Source: Alkalimonas mucilaginosa
GTDB lineage: Bacteria; Pseudomonadota; Gammaproteobacteria; Enterobacterales; Alteromonadaceae
Assembly: GCF_036327005.1 (NCBI RefSeq)
Contig: NZ_JAUGZK010000001.1
Span: 186,001 to 250,000 of the forward strand
Reading direction: 5' to 3'
Length of the DNA: 64,000 nt
The position numbers and the translations under genes are program-made. Shown here one piece after another: positions 1 through 8,496 of the stretch (position 1 is its first letter; each line of letters opens with the position of its first letter). Under the pieces are notes generated by a model. The model had not been told where the DNA came from and did not search any database. It saw only the letters and a list, made by a program, of their open reading frames with translations.

Positions 1-1
1 A

Positions 2-103
2 CACTGTGGCGAGCGGGCCAATTATTACCATCCGGCGGAATTACTGGCCTGCACCAACTGTGGTGGGGTGAGTTTTAACCGGGAAGGGGTACCACTCGAT
101 TAA
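2..103 (+). CDS. C-terminal end of a zinc-ribbon protein (partial)
   Basis: An open frame runs in from the left edge and stops with TAA at 101-103, leaving 33 residues. They contain one Cys-Gly pair near the edge and a second Cys-x-x-Cys-Gly knuckle about 20 residues later, the layout of a C-terminal zinc ribbon. The spacing and the closing N-R-E-G stretch recall the DUF1451 (YbeL-like) zinc-ribbon proteins, but too little is present to name the family firmly. The start lies outside the window. Confidence 0.5.
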   Translation, partial: HCGERANYYHPAELLACTNCGGVSFNREGVPLD

Positions 104-214
104 AGTTGAAATAACCAAGGCTCGAAGCGGCCAGTAATTCACTGGTCGCTGCATTCTGTCTGTGCGTATAATACCCTTCATTCAACATGAGCCCCATGGA
201 TTGCAAGGAACTTC

Positions 215-2608
215 ATGACCCAAACTCTCGAGACTCTGGCGCTTGCCCCTCACCAACTGGCGCCGCAACTGCGCAATGACTGGCTGAAACACAGCATCTC
301 ACAAACCGAGTTAACCCCAGCTTTTATTGGTCAGGAGCGTGCGAAAGCGGCCCTGCAGTTTGCTATTGGTATGGACATGCCGGGTTACAACCTCTATGTG
401 ATGGGGGAGCCTGCGCTGGGGCGCTTTACCTTGGTGCAGGACATTCTGCAGCATGCAGCGGCCGAAAAAGCGACCCCAGACGAGTGGTGTTACCTGAGAA
501 ACTTTGATGATGAGCGCCTGCCAACCACCTTGCGGCTTTTGCCTGGTGAGGGCAGAGCGCTGGCGAAACGTATCGAAGATTTGGTGGACGAAGTGCTGGA
601 TACCTTTCCGGCTGCGTTTGATAACCCTGGTTACCAGCGGCAGAAAAAAGCCATTCAGCGTACCTTTGATACCCGCTACGAAGCAGCATTAGAGGCGGTT
701 GAACAAAAGGCGCTGGAGAAAAAAGTGGTGCTGTACGAAGAAAACGGCACCGTTACCTTCGCCCCACTGATCGATGGCAAACCACTGGATGACAGCGAGT
801 TTAACAAGCTGAGTGACGAAGAGCGGCAGTATTTCTACGATCTGGTCGGCGAGCTGGAAACCATTTTAAACGAGCAGTTGATTGAATTGCCACAGTGGAA
901 GCGTGAGGTGTCTGAGCAACTACGTGAGCTAAGAAAAGCCACCATCGAGCAGGTGTTTAAGCCGCTGTTTAAAGCGCTGGAGCATCATTATGTGGCTGAG
1001 CTGGGTGTGCTGCGTTATCTGCGTGATATGCGGCCGCATCTGGTAAAACTGGTATTGGAACTGCTGCCGGAAGAAACTGAACCGGAAAAAGCCGAAGAGC
1101 TGGATATCCGGACTTTATTTATTGAAGAGTTTGTGCCCAATGTGCTGGTGCATCATGCCGCTATGGATGGAGCACCCGTAGTGTTTGAACCGCTACCTAC
1201 TTACGGGAACTTATTTGGCCGGGTCGAGTACGCTACCAGCGGCGGATCCTTGTACACCAATCATCGCATGATCCGTCCGGGTGCTTTGCATCGTGCCAAT
1301 GGTGGCTACTTGATTCTGGATGCGGACAAACTGCTGCCGCAGGCGCAGGTTTGGGAAGCGTTGAAGCAGGCGCTTAAAAGCAACGAGCTGGTGATAGATA
1401 CTCTCAGTGACCATGCCGTTACCAACTCCACCATCATTACGCCCAAAGCCGTGCCATTGCAGGTCAAAGTGATCCTGATGGGCTCACGCGATCTGTATTA
1501 TCTGATCCAGGAAGTGGATGAAGAGTTTAATGAGCTGTTTCGGGTATTGGCGGATTTTGAACACTACCTGCCGTATCAGCAACAAACCATGAATTACATG
1601 GTGCGGCAAATTCGTCTGCAAATGCGCGAGCTGGGGCTGGAGCAGCTATCCGAGTGCGGTTTTGAACGGCTGTTGCAGTTTAGTTTTCGTCAGGCCGAGC
1701 ACCAACACAAATTGTCGGCTCGTTTTGCCGATGTGCTGGAGCTGGTGCGTGAAGCGTGTTATTACGCCACTCAGGCTGGCAGCGATAGCCTGACTGCTGA
1801 GCATGTCCGTCAGGCATTGGCTGGCAAGCAGTACCGAACCGGTCGCATTAGTGAAAGCTTTTTGGAGGACATCCAGCAAGGGCAGATTCTGATCGACAGC
1901 GATGGGCTGGCGGTCGGTAAGGTCAATGGCCTGACGGTGCTGGAAATTGGCGATACCACCTTCGGTACCCCGGCCCGCATCAGTGCGACGGTGTTTGCCG
2001 GTGCTTCCGGTGTGGTGGATATTGAGCGGGAAGTCGAGCTTGGTAAAGCCATTCACTCAAAGGGCGTATTGATTTTAAACGGCTTTTTAGGAGCACGTTA
2101 TGCGCTGGACTTCCCTCTGACCTTATCGGCCAATATTGCCATGGAGCAATCCTATGGTCATATTGATGGTGACAGTGCCTCGCTGGCAGAGATTTGTGCG
2201 CTGATTTCAGCCATCACCCAGGTACCGATTAAGCAAAGTCTGGCAGTGACGGGTTCCATCAACCAGCATGGTGAAGTGCAGGCCATCGGTGGTGTGAATG
2301 AAAAAATTGAGGGTTTTTTCCGGCTTTGTCAGCTGCGAGGTTTGACTGGTAGTCAGGGCGTAGTGATCCCGGCAAGCAATCAGTTGAACCTGGTGTTGAA
2401 TGAGGAAGTGCGGCAGGCGGTAAGCCGCGGTGAATTTCATATTTATGTAGTAAAAAATGTCGATGAAGCCTTGTATTTACTGACCGGCATTGAAGCTGGT
2501 GAGCCCTCAAAACGAGGGGCTTACCCGAAGAAAACGCTGAATGCGATGGTATTGAAACGCCTGGCGGAGATTGCCGAAATTGTCAATGGTTGCAGCGATG
2601 ATGACTAA
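215..2608 (+). CDS. Lon-related ATP-dependent protease (AAA_32 / LonH type)
   Basis: 797 residues. The N-terminal half is the Lon-related AAA_32 type; the nucleotide loop near residue 64 reads GEPALGRFT, with Arg where classical Walker A has Lys, as often in this family. The C-terminal third is a Lon (S16) protease domain: Ser654 in a DGDSAS motif and Lys697 in GGVNEKIEGFF form the Ser-Lys dyad. It should act as a cytoplasmic housekeeping or stress protease; its substrates are unknown. An AGGA-type ribosome site precedes the ATG at 215. The last codons overlap the start region of the DUF389 gene, so the two are probably co-transcribed. Confidence 0.9.
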   Translation: MTQTLETLALAPHQLAPQLRNDWLKHSISQTELTPAFIGQERAKAALQFAIGMDMPGYNLYVMGEPALGRFTLVQDILQHAAAEKATPDEWCYLRNFDDERLPTTLRLLPGEGRALAKRIEDLVDEVLDTFPAAFDNPGYQRQKKAIQRTFDTRYEAALEAVEQKALEKKVVLYEENGTVTFAPLIDGKPLDDSEFNKLSDEERQYFYDLVGELETILNEQLIELPQWKREVSEQLRELRKATIEQVFKPLFKALEHHYVAELGVLRYLRDMRPHLVKLVLELLPEETEPEKAEELDIRTLFIEEFVPNVLVHHAAMDGAPVVFEPLPTYGNLFGRVEYATSGGSLYTNHRMIRPGALHRANGGYLILDADKLLPQAQVWEALKQALKSNELVIDTLSDHAVTNSTIITPKAVPLQVKVILMGSRDLYYLIQEVDEEFNELFRVLADFEHYLPYQQQTMNYMVRQIRLQMRELGLEQLSECGFERLLQFSFRQAEHQHKLSARFADVLELVREACYYATQAGSDSLTAEHVRQALAGKQYRTGRISESFLEDIQQGQILIDSDGLAVGKVNGLTVLEIGDTTFGTPARISATVFAGASGVVDIEREVELGKAIHSKGVLILNGFLGARYALDFPLTLSANIAMEQSYGHIDGDSASLAEICALISAITQVPIKQSLAVTGSINQHGEVQAIGGVNEKIEGFFRLCQLRGLTGSQGVVIPASNQLNLVLNEEVRQAVSRGEFHIYVVKNVDEALYLLTGIEAGEPSKRGAYPKKTLNAMVLKRLAEIAEIVNGCSDDD

Positions 2609-4499
2609 TCAGCCGGTAAGTATGCAACTGGTCCTCTTGTGCCAGCCGATGGATGAGCAGTTTGTGCGTCAGCACATTCTGCCTCTTATTGATGAACATG
2701 GCCAGCAAGCTGAGCTGTTGCTCTGGACTGGCAAGCTCAGCCATTTGTTTAGTGCAGAGCAACGCTTGCTCTGCTATTTACCCGATGAGGCCTTGCGTGA
2801 ACTGGTGCAGCAGGCACGGCAAAACCACTGGCAGCTTGCCTTGTTGCCGCACCCGGAGATGCGCCATGCTCGCTATGGCTTTGGTATCAGTGGTGATTTG
2901 GCCTCGGCGCTGGAAGATGCTATCTATCGCGAGGCTGAGCAGCTGGATCTGATGTTGTGCAACGAAACACCGGTATTTAACTCGGTAGTAGTGGGCGATA
3001 CCTTTTCACTGATCCCGGGCGAAGCACTGGCCGAGCGTTTTGCATTGCGATTAAAGCGCTTTTTCCGTTTGCTGAGTAAAGTGGGCCAGGTCACCTTCAG
3101 TGCCTTTAAACTGACTACCCAGAAAGGCAAAGAGCTGGATACCGCAGCCCTTGGCATTGTTGCGGTAGAGCATGGCCGCAGCTCGGTGCTATCGCGTCGG
3201 CTGGTAGCCGACTCCAGCGCTAATGATGGTATGCTGCATGCGCTGGTGCTGGTACCACGCAGTGTGTTTGAGATGTTGCGCTTTTTATTTGCCGCCTTGT
3301 TTTTACGGGATTACTGGAACAAAGGGACCCCATCGTTTGTCGGGCACTTAAAAACCAGCAGTTTACGCATCCAAAGCCCGAAAACCATCAGCTACACCCA
3401 CGATGGCTTGATTGAAAAAAGCAAAGAACTGGTGCTCAGGGTCGAGCCGCGTTGTCTGACGATGGTGCCGGGCCGTTACCTGGCGGTTGAGGAGAAACTG
3501 CCCGAGCAAAAAGAAGTCTTTAAAACCCAGCCTTTGCCGGCCGGTAAAGCAAAAACCGAGTTGGTGACCTATCCACTGCCCTGGATCCATCACGCTGCGA
3601 CCGAAGAGTTTAAGGATTTATTTTTGGCGCTTCGGGAAAGTGCCAAAGCTACGCCGTCGTATTTGATGCTGATGCTGTTGGCGACTTTGCTGGCAACTTT
3701 TGGCCTGTTTGCCAACTCCACCCCGGTGATTATTGGCGCCATGATCCTGGCTCCATTGATGGGGCCAATTATTTCGATGGCGCTTGGCACCCTGCGACAG
3801 GATGAAGGCCTGATGCTAACCAGTGCCCGCAGTATCGGCGTAGGCACAGCGTTAGCCATCAGTTGCGCGGTGATCGCCACCTGGCTTATTCCGCTCAATA
3901 CCATCAACAGTGAGATTGCTGCCCGTATCAGCCCCACCTTACTGGATTTAGGCGTAGCGGTGGTTTCTGGTATTGCCGGTGCCTATGCCCATGCCAGGGC
4001 GGAAGTGGCCAAAAGCTTAGCTGGGGTGGCTATCGCCGTGGCATTGGTGCCGCCGCTGGCAGTGGCAGGCATTGGCCTGGGCTGGGCCGATTTCACCGTG
4101 TTTTGGGGCGCGTTTTTGCTTTATCTGACCAACCTGGTGGGTATTATCTTAGCCGCTGTGCTGACCTTTTTGTTCCTCGGCTACAGCCCGTTTCACCGTG
4201 CCCGTCGTGGCCTGGCCCTGACCTTTGGGCTGGTGGTGTTGCTGAGTATTCCACTGGCGCTTAGTTTCTCCCATATGGTGCAGGAAGGGCGCATTAAACA
4301 GCAATTGGAAGGCATTGTGCTGGAGGATATTCAGCTGCGTCAGGTGCAGGTTAGGCCAGGCAACCCAATCCGCATCTCGCTGACGCTGGTATCACGCTCT
4401 ACCATTAATGAAACCCAGATGGATGACATCAAAAGCCTGATTGAGCAAAAGCTGGCTCAGCCGGTGGAGCTGGAAGTCGGTACCCGGGTGATCCGTTAA
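2586..4499 (+). CDS. DUF389 / TIGR00341 membrane protein with degenerate DAGK-like N-terminal domain
   Basis: About 637 residues. The C-terminal half (roughly residues 350-555) is the hydrophobic DUF389 domain, with several membrane helices and the conserved NSTPVIIGAMILAPLMGPI stretch. The N-terminal 250 residues read like a diacylglycerol/NAD kinase fold: a strand-rich core, an LDLMLCNETPVFNSVVVGD segment like the family's IDLG.VNG..F.NV, and a DGMLHALVLVPRS segment like its C-terminal subdomain. The GGDGT nucleotide-binding and GTGNDFA motifs are absent, so it is probably a non-catalytic lipid- or nucleotide-sensing domain (inference). The start is uncertain: TTG 2571 and ATGs at 2586, 2598 and 2601 share the frame, and all overlap the protease gene. 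The stop codon overlaps that of convergent lnt. Confidence 0.8.
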   Translation: MVAAMMTNQPVSMQLVLLCQPMDEQFVRQHILPLIDEHGQQAELLLWTGKLSHLFSAEQRLLCYLPDEALRELVQQARQNHWQLALLPHPEMRHARYGFGISGDLASALEDAIYREAEQLDLMLCNETPVFNSVVVGDTFSLIPGEALAERFALRLKRFFRLLSKVGQVTFSAFKLTTQKGKELDTAALGIVAVEHGRSSVLSRRLVADSSANDGMLHALVLVPRSVFEMLRFLFAALFLRDYWNKGTPSFVGHLKTSSLRIQSPKTISYTHDGLIEKSKELVLRVEPRCLTMVPGRYLAVEEKLPEQKEVFKTQPLPAGKAKTELVTYPLPWIHHAATEEFKDLFLALRESAKATPSYLMLMLLATLLATFGLFANSTPVIIGAMILAPLMGPIISMALGTLRQDEGLMLTSARSIGVGTALAISCAVIATWLIPLNTINSEIAARISPTLLDLGVAVVSGIAGAYAHARAEVAKSLAGVAIAVALVPPLAVAGIGLGWADFTVFWGAFLLYLTNLVGIILAAVLTFLFLGYSPFHRARRGLALTFGLVVLLSIPLALSFSHMVQEGRIKQQLEGIVLEDIQLRQVQVRPGNPIRISLTLVSRSTINETQMDDIKSLIEQKLAQPVELEVGTRVIR

Positions 4500-6076
4500 G
4501 CTGGTTTGCGCCGGCTTTGCCAGCCTGCCAGCAGTAACAATAATAAAGAGCAATACCACAGCGGCCAATCCCGGTAACGGCTGTAGGGCGTTTGGCCAGT
4601 GGTAAGTTGCATCTGGTCGGTCAAAACACCCGCTTCAAACTGCGGTAATTGCTGTTGAATGCGGCCATTGGCCGCAATGGTAGCGGTAATGCCATTGTTG
4701 GTGGCGCGCAGCAAGGGCCGGCCAAACTCCAGTGCCCGCATCCGGGCGATTTGCAGGTGCTGGTGCGGCCCTATGCTGTCACCAAACCAGGCATCGTTGC
4801 TAACGGTAAGCAGTAGGCCGGTATCCTGCTGGAAATTCGCTGCCAGCTGCCGTGGAAAAGCAATTTCAAAACAAATGGCCGGCAGTAACTTGTGATCATT
4901 GGCCAGCAGATTGTGCTGCGCAAAGCTGCCCCGGCTAAAAGAGCTCATCGGCAAATCAAAAATCGGTGCCAAGGGGCGCAGCAGGTCTTCAAAAGGGACA
5001 AATTCACCAATGGGCAGTAAGTGATGCTTTTCAAAGCGGTTGCTGTGTCTGGGTTGATAATGGCCACCAGCATCGCTTTGCCGGCGCTTCCCCAGGGTGA
5101 TCAGGCTGTTCCAGGCCTCTTCCGTGTAAAAGTTGTACTCGATGATACCGGTGACCAGGCTGCTGCCATGCTCTGCCAGAATGGCATCGAGCTCAAATAA
5201 GTAAGGTTCTGCCAGAATTTCTACCCTGGGGATAGCCGCTTCCGGCCAGATGATCAGGGGAGTGCCCAGGTGCGGCTGAGTTAATTCCAGGTAAAGGCGC
5301 ATGGTGCTGACTTCAAGGGCCGGATCCCAGCGTAGCTCTTGTTTGATATTGCCCTGAACCAGCGCAACATCCAGCGTTTCACCGGTAGTTTGCCACCCAT
5401 GCCAGTGACTTACCAATGGGGCGCTTAGCCAGAGCAGTACTGCCAGTGCAGTGGGCCAAAACTGGCGCTTAGCAAGCAGTTGCATCAGCGCAGCAGCACT
5501 CAGCACCAAAACAAAGGTCAGGCCGGTTTCACCAATCAGCGGGGCCCAGTGCCTGAGAATGCTGTCCGTTTGGCTGTAGCCCGGCGAGAGCCAGGGAAAG
5601 CCGGTCAGAAACCAGGAGCGCAGGGCCTCCAGCAGCATCCAGGCTGCGGCCAGATAAAGCGGTAACATCGAATGTGCTTTCAGCCGAAAAGCCAGCAGGG
5701 CAAACAGCAAGGGATAGAGTGCCAGATAGGCACTTAACAGCAGCAGCAGCGCCAGGCTAAGCAGCAAGGGCAAACCACCGAATTGCTCAATCGGAATATG
5801 CACCCAGTTCAGGCCTGCCGCAAAGTAACCCAGCCCCCAGCTAAAACCCAGCCAGGCGGCTTGCTGCCAGCGGCTGCTGCAACAGGCGGCATAACACAGT
5901 ATGGCGATGGTGAGCACAGGGAGTAAGGTGAAGCTATAGGGCGCAAAGGCAAAGGTGCTAATGGCACCGGTCAGTGCCATCAAGCAGGCACTAAGCCAGC
6001 GTGAGTCAAACACCCTTGTCAGCTGTGGCGGATTGAACACCTCAATCGGACTCGCTACTAACCGGTGCTTTGCCAT
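4496..6076 (-). CDS. lnt: Apolipoprotein N-acyltransferase
   Basis: 526 residues. It transfers the third acyl chain to the N-terminal Cys of lipoproteins in the inner membrane. About six hydrophobic helices in the first 220 residues are followed by a nitrilase-type periplasmic domain. The catalytic triad is visible as Glu279 (WPEAAIP), Lys350 (EKHHLLPIGEF) and Cys402 (ICFE), with spacing like that of the E. coli enzyme. It is last in the miaB-phoH-ybeY-corC-lnt cluster. The ATG at 6076 overlaps corC by 35 bp; a GTG at 6040, just after the corC stop, is an alternative that would avoid the overlap. Confidence 0.96.
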   Translation of the reverse strand: MAKHRLVASPIEVFNPPQLTRVFDSRWLSACLMALTGAISTFAFAPYSFTLLPVLTIAILCYAACCSSRWQQAAWLGFSWGLGYFAAGLNWVHIPIEQFGGLPLLLSLALLLLLSAYLALYPLLFALLAFRLKAHSMLPLYLAAAWMLLEALRSWFLTGFPWLSPGYSQTDSILRHWAPLIGETGLTFVLVLSAAALMQLLAKRQFWPTALAVLLWLSAPLVSHWHGWQTTGETLDVALVQGNIKQELRWDPALEVSTMRLYLELTQPHLGTPLIIWPEAAIPRVEILAEPYLFELDAILAEHGSSLVTGIIEYNFYTEEAWNSLITLGKRRQSDAGGHYQPRHSNRFEKHHLLPIGEFVPFEDLLRPLAPIFDLPMSSFSRGSFAQHNLLANDHKLLPAICFEIAFPRQLAANFQQDTGLLLTVSNDAWFGDSIGPHQHLQIARMRALEFGRPLLRATNNGITATIAANGRIQQQLPQFEAGVLTDQMQLTTGQTPYSRYRDWPLWYCSLLLLLLAGWQSRRKPA

Positions 6077-6914
6077 TAATCACTTGCAGTTGCAATAACC
6101 GCCGGCTGTTGGCTTTACTGACTTTAAACAACAGCCCATCCAGCTCAATGGTTTCACCACGCTCCGGCATATGACCAAAAGCATGCAACACAATGCCACC
6201 GATGGTATCGGCTTCTTCTTCGTTGAAGTGGCTGCCAAAGTGGTTGTTGAATTCATCCAGCGGCGTCAGCGCACTGACCTGAAACACATTGCTGGCCATT
6301 TTTTTGATATCGGCATCTTCGGCATCATCGTGTTCATCTTCAATTTCACCGACGATTTGCTCCAGAATATCTTCTATGGTGACTAAGCCTGAAACACCGC
6401 CATACTCATCGACCACCATCGCCATATGATAGCGTTTTTGGCGAAACTCCTTCAGCAGCGCGTCCACCCGTTTGCTTTCGGGAATAATCACCGCTGGTCG
6501 CATGATATCACGCAGATGACATGGAGGTGCATCGGGCTGAAAAGCGAATTTAAGCAGATCTTTTACCAGCAGAATGCCTTCGATGTGGTCTTTGTCTTCA
6601 TTGACCACCGGATATCGGCTGTGGTTGTTTTCCAATAAAATGGGCAGAATGTCGGCAATGGATTGTTCGACATCCAGCGTCGCCATTTGTGAACGTGGGA
6701 TCATAATATCCCTGGCGCGCATCTTGGATACATCCAGCACACCATGCAGCATGCCTTTGGTATCTTCGTCGATCAGCAGGTTATTGGCAGCCTCGCTGAT
6801 CACGTTTTCAAGTTCCGAGACATCTTGGGGCTCTGCGTTAAATATTCCGGCAATGCGATCCAGCCAGGATTTCGGCGCAGAGCCGCGGCTAGAGTGGGGG
6901 TTATCGTCACTCAT
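6042..6914 (-). CDS. corC: HlyC/CorC family CBS-domain protein (YbeX)
   Basis: 290 residues, near the usual length. Two CBS domains (about residues 65-185) precede a CorC/HlyC transporter-associated domain (about 205-285), and there are no membrane helices. The E. coli homologue YbeX/CorC has been linked to Mg2+/Co2+ efflux and to ribosome-related RNA metabolism with YbeY. It lies between ybeY (35 bp upstream) and lnt (overlapping), the standard gammaproteobacterial order. Confidence 0.94.
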   Translation of the reverse strand: MSDDNPHSSRGSAPKSWLDRIAGIFNAEPQDVSELENVISEAANNLLIDEDTKGMLHGVLDVSKMRARDIMIPRSQMATLDVEQSIADILPILLENNHSRYPVVNEDKDHIEGILLVKDLLKFAFQPDAPPCHLRDIMRPAVIIPESKRVDALLKEFRQKRYHMAMVVDEYGGVSGLVTIEDILEQIVGEIEDEHDDAEDADIKKMASNVFQVSALTPLDEFNNHFGSHFNEEEADTIGGIVLHAFGHMPERGETIELDGLLFKVSKANSRRLLQLQVINGKAPVSSESD

Positions 6915-6949
6915 TAATGAACTGTATGCTCCAGCTAATCATCGGTATC

Positions 6950-7411
6950 TTACTCTGCATCCGTCAGGTAAGGGTTGGTAAAACCCAGCTCTGCCAGCAG
7001 CGCTATTTCCAGCTGCTCCATCTGCTCGGCTTCGTCTTCCTTTATATGGTCAAATCCCACTAAATGCAAGCATCCATGGATCACCATATGGGCCCAGTGA
7101 GCCTGTAGTGTTTTTCCTTGCAGGCTGGCTTCTTCAGCAACCACCTGGCTGCAAATCACCAGGTCGCCGAGTAAAGGCAGGCTCAGGCCGGGTGGGCACT
7201 GAAAGGGAAAACTCAGCACATTGGTTGGCTTATCTTTGCCGCGGTACTGCAAATTCAATTGCTGGCTTTCATGGCTATCGACCAGGCGAATGGTGAGTTC
7301 CGCTTCACTGCGATAAGCCGCCAATGCCAGTTCTGCCCACTGAGCAAACTGCGTTTCAGTCGGTAAGTCGGAAGCCGTGCTGGCTTGCTGCAGATCCAGT
7401 TCCAGCTTCAT
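6950..7411 (-). CDS. ybeY: Endoribonuclease YbeY (16S rRNA 3'-end maturation)
   Basis: 153 residues. The zinc-binding signature H-G-x-x-H-L-x-G-x-D-H is intact near residues 112-122 (HGCLHLVGFDH). The enzyme is a metal-dependent single-strand RNase in rRNA maturation and ribosome quality control. Its ATG overlaps the phoH stop by 4 nt (ATGA), so translation is probably coupled. Length and motif match the family. Confidence 0.96.
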   Translation of the reverse strand: MKLELDLQQASTASDLPTETQFAQWAELALAAYRSEAELTIRLVDSHESQQLNLQYRGKDKPTNVLSFPFQCPPGLSLPLLGDLVICSQVVAEEASLQGKTLQAHWAHMVIHGCLHLVGFDHIKEDEAEQMEQLEIALLAELGFTNPYLTDAE

Positions 7412-8445
7412 GCGTTGGGCCTGCGCGGGCGTTTTTCTGCCGGTGTTGCGTCGGCTTCGGCAGCCAGTTTTTCGGCTTCGTGTGCTTCGTAAGCCAGGAC
7501 AATTTTTTGCACGATGGGGTGACGCACCACATCTTTGGCATCAAAAAAGTTCATGCTGATGGCATCGACATTGGACAGCACATCGATGGCATGCTTGAGG
7601 CCAGAATACTGGCCGCGTGGCAGGTCGACCTGGGTGACATCACCGGTGATCACCGCTTTGGAGTTAAAGCCGATGCGGGTCAGGAACATTTTCATCTGTT
7701 CGACGGTGGTGTTCTGGCCTTCATCCAGAATAATAAAGGCATCATTTAAAGTGCGGCCACGCATGTAAGCCAGCGGGGCAATTTCAATAATGCCGCGTTC
7801 CAGGTACTTTTCTACTTTGTCGTAGCCAAGCATCTCAAACAGGGCGTCGTACAAAGGGCGCAGGTAAGGGTCGACTTTTTGCGACAAATCGCCTGGTAAA
7901 AAGCCCAGCTTTTCACCGGCTTCCACTGCCGGGCGGGTCAGCACGATACGCCGTACCAGGTTTTTTTCCAGCGCATCGACGGCGCACGCGACGGCTAAGT
8001 AGGTTTTACCGGTACCGGCCGGGCCTATGCCAAAGATCACATCGTGCTTCAGCACATGTTTGACGTAGGCCTTTTGATGCGGGTTGCGCGGGGTCAGCAA
8101 GCCTTTTTTGGTTTTCAGGCTAAAGTCCGCTGCGGTCTCTTGGTCGGTACTGGCATTTTGCGCCTGTTGGATCATTAAATGCACCTGCTCAATGCTAAGT
8201 TCTATCACTTTACCTTGTTGTGACGTCTCACGGTAGAGTTGATCCAGCACAAAATGACCCGCTTGCACCGCACTGGCAGAGCCACTGAGTTTAAAGACTT
8301 CATCGCGATGCGCTATGTTCAGCTGCAGACGTTGCTCAAGCAGACGCAGGTGCTCATCAAAAGGGCCGCACAAAGACAGCAGACGTTGCTGCTCGGCCGG
8401 GACTGCGGTAAAGGTTTTCTGGCTGGTTGCAGTGCTCAATGGCAA
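7408..8445 (-). CDS. ybeZ: PhoH-family ATPase (YbeZ)
   Basis: 345 residues. Walker A (GPAGTGKTY, about residue 138) and a Walker B-like FIILDEGQNTT are intact in a PhoH P-loop domain. PhoH-like proteins work with YbeY in RNA metabolism. No ATG exists near the expected N-terminus: the open frame begins at an in-frame stop, then ATT, GAG, AAT and TTG at 8445. The start is therefore TTG (8445 or 8439) or possibly ATT at 8454. A perfect hairpin sits just upstream of it. Confidence 0.93.
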   Translation of the reverse strand: MPLSTATSQKTFTAVPAEQQRLLSLCGPFDEHLRLLEQRLQLNIAHRDEVFKLSGSASAVQAGHFVLDQLYRETSQQGKVIELSIEQVHLMIQQAQNASTDQETAADFSLKTKKGLLTPRNPHQKAYVKHVLKHDVIFGIGPAGTGKTYLAVACAVDALEKNLVRRIVLTRPAVEAGEKLGFLPGDLSQKVDPYLRPLYDALFEMLGYDKVEKYLERGIIEIAPLAYMRGRTLNDAFIILDEGQNTTVEQMKMFLTRIGFNSKAVITGDVTQVDLPRGQYSGLKHAIDVLSNVDAISMNFFDAKDVVRHPIVQKIVLAYEAHEAEKLAAEADATPAEKRPRRPNA

Positions 8446-8458
8446 ATTCTCAATGGCT

Positions 8459-8479
8459 CAGGCTGGCAGCGCCAGCCTG
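8459..8479 (-). promoter_or_regulatory. Intercistronic hairpin upstream of phoH start
   Basis: A perfect 9-bp inverted repeat (CAGGCTGGC, 3-nt loop, GCCAGCCTG) lies in the 51-bp gap between miaB and phoH, about 14 nt before the TTG start. No T-run follows on the minus strand, so it is unlikely to be a full terminator. It may stabilise the processed mRNA or limit phoH translation, which already uses a weak start. Confidence 0.5.
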
Positions 8480-8496
8480 TTGGCAAGAAGGGGAGC

